Part shown: piece by piece, positions 30,069 through 30,585 of the stretch | How positions within the stretch are numbered: position 1 is the stretch's first letter | Layout of the letters: each line of letters starts with the position of its first letter | Assembly: GCA_938039195.1 (NCBI GenBank) | Contig: CALHVK010000131.1 | Coordinates: forward strand, 1-30,585 | Length of the DNA: 30,585 nucleotides | DNA from: an uncultured Carnobacteriaceae bacterium | GTDB lineage: Bacteria > Bacillota > Bacilli > Lactobacillales > Aerococcaceae | Reading direction: 5' to 3' | Notes under the pieces: model-generated | What the model was told of the DNA's origin: nothing | What the model saw: the letters and a program-made list of their open reading frames with translations, nothing else | Databases searched by the model: none | Position numbers and translations under genes: made by a program

Positions 30069-30585
30069 TGGGCCAAACATTTTTGTTATTAAAATAATCC
30101 TGTTCCTAAAATGGTAATAGTTTCTAAAGCCATAAGCATTCCTTTTGAGTACTTTTATTTTATTGTTTATTCCTTCGATAGGGCCATTTGTTCTAGTTGG
30201 ATGCTCACAAGTATTTTGAATATATGGCAAGTAAGTAATTAGAGTCTTTAATACCCTTTTTAAACCAGGAGATAGGTTTAATTGTGTAGCTGCTTCAATC
30301 GTTCCCTTGAATTCTATATAATCTCTGTCCTGAATACATTCACGAAGTGAATGTACAACCTCATAATCATTTTTAAGAGATGGATTATTTTCTAAGATAT
30401 AATCTACGATTCCTTTGCTTGTTATGAAGCTTTCAAAAAGTTTATAACGATTATATTTATAGTTCTGAAGTTCATTAGGATTCTTTAAAATTAACTTCCA
30501 ATAATGTTTTAACTTTCGATATAATTTAGGGTCTTTATAGCGATGCTTATTCATGACACGTACCCGAGTTCGATTTAATTCTCTA
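30033..30585 (-). CDS. ISL3-family transposase, C-terminal part (truncated by window end)
   Basis: This is a DDE transposase of the ISL3 family that moves the surrounding element. Only the C-terminal part is present. The reading frame continues upstream of the methionine at 30554 to the window edge as RELNRTRVRVMNKHRYKD, which matches the conserved ELNRTR-V-VMN block of ISL3 transposases, so 30554 is an internal methionine and not a start. Recognisable segments are LKHYWKLILKN, TNGPIEGINNKIKVLKRNAYGFRNYYHFRNRI with the catalytic Glu in GPIEGINN. The stop lies 43 bases inside the terminal repeat's outer edge. The C-terminus looks complete, with no internal frameshift in the visible part. Confidence 0.88.
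   Translation of the reverse strand, partial: RELNRTRVRVMNKHRYKDPKLYRKLKHYWKLILKNPNELQNYKYNRYKLFESFITSKGIVDYILENNPSLKNDYEVVHSLRECIQDRDYIEFKGTIEAATQLNLSPGLKRVLKTLITYLPYIQNTCEHPTRTNGPIEGINNKIKVLKRNAYGFRNYYHFRNRIILITKMFGPKQKGIKQQLVA

Larger units (their letters stand above)
29990..30585 (-). mobile_element. ISL3-family insertion sequence, one end
   Basis: The element begins with GGCTCTTTGTCAAATAGTGT (29990 onward), the ISL3-family type of terminal inverted repeat. It contains the 3' part of a minus-strand transposase and runs off the window. ISL3 elements make 8-bp target duplications, so AATCTATC (29982-29989) should recur at the other end. Base composition inside is more AT-rich than in the neighbouring genes. 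Confidence 0.85.

Noticed and set aside
30033..30554. A complete 173-residue small transposase starting at ATG 30554
   Set aside because: The frame is open to the window edge and the upstream residues match the ISL3 transposase, so the methionine is internal and the gene is cut by the window end.

Overview
The window reads as chromosomal DNA of a low-GC Gram-positive bacterium of the order Lactobacillales. The evidence is the pdhABCD operon, a YidC2-type lipoprotein insertase next to acyP, ylxM-ffh, a UPF0223/inositol-monophosphatase pair, a BmpA-NupABC nucleoside importer, a transmembrane-anchored PotD and an ISL3-family insertion sequence. A Carnobacteriaceae-like genus such as Granulicatella is a guess from protein flavour, not a demonstrated assignment. 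Almost everything is on the + strand and most transcription units end in clear intrinsic terminators.

Layout. 1-1060: DNA polymerase IV. 1061-1368: a repeat-rich leader. 1369-6650: the pyruvate dehydrogenase operon (E1 alpha, E1 beta, double-lipoyl E2, E3) with two internal hairpins. 6705-8733: a pseudouridine catabolic pair, psuK-psuG, behind a PurBox-like site. 8734-9434: 700 bases without a protein gene, holding two inverted copies of a structured element of about 190-200 nt. 9435-11094: UPF0223 protein, inositol-monophosphatase-family enzyme and LOG-family nucleotide hydrolase. 11179-12971: ylxM-ffh (signal recognition particle). 13070-17999: a DHA2-type MFS transporter and a heterodimeric ABC exporter. 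18000-18247: a convergent intergenic region with a 55-bp tandem repeat built from four 16-bp palindromes. 18248-19518 (minus): yidC2 and acyP. 19616-22352: DUF1033 protein and the DNA translocase FtsK. 22360-27213: a second PurBox-like site and a nucleoside ABC importer. 27286-29962: a PotD-like binding protein coupled to a YtcJ-like amidohydrolase. 29990-30585: one end of an ISL3-family element that appears to have landed in the amidohydrolase terminator.

How the genes fit together. psuK-psuG and the bmpA-nupABC importer both carry a CCGAAC PurBox-like sequence upstream of a good promoter, which suggests shared purine-responsive control of nucleoside uptake and salvage. pdhABCD, ffh, ftsK and yidC are housekeeping genes.

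The most unusual content is the pair of inverted elements at 8755-8944 and 9152-9352. They share a core (39 of 47 positions, including a 17-nt identical run) and the same order of stems. Five of 14 base pairs in one stem differ at both positions yet still pair. This suggests selection for a fold, so an uncharacterised structured RNA or a hairpin-type mobile repeat. I could not match it to a named family. The 18090-18199 palindrome array is the second unexplained structure.
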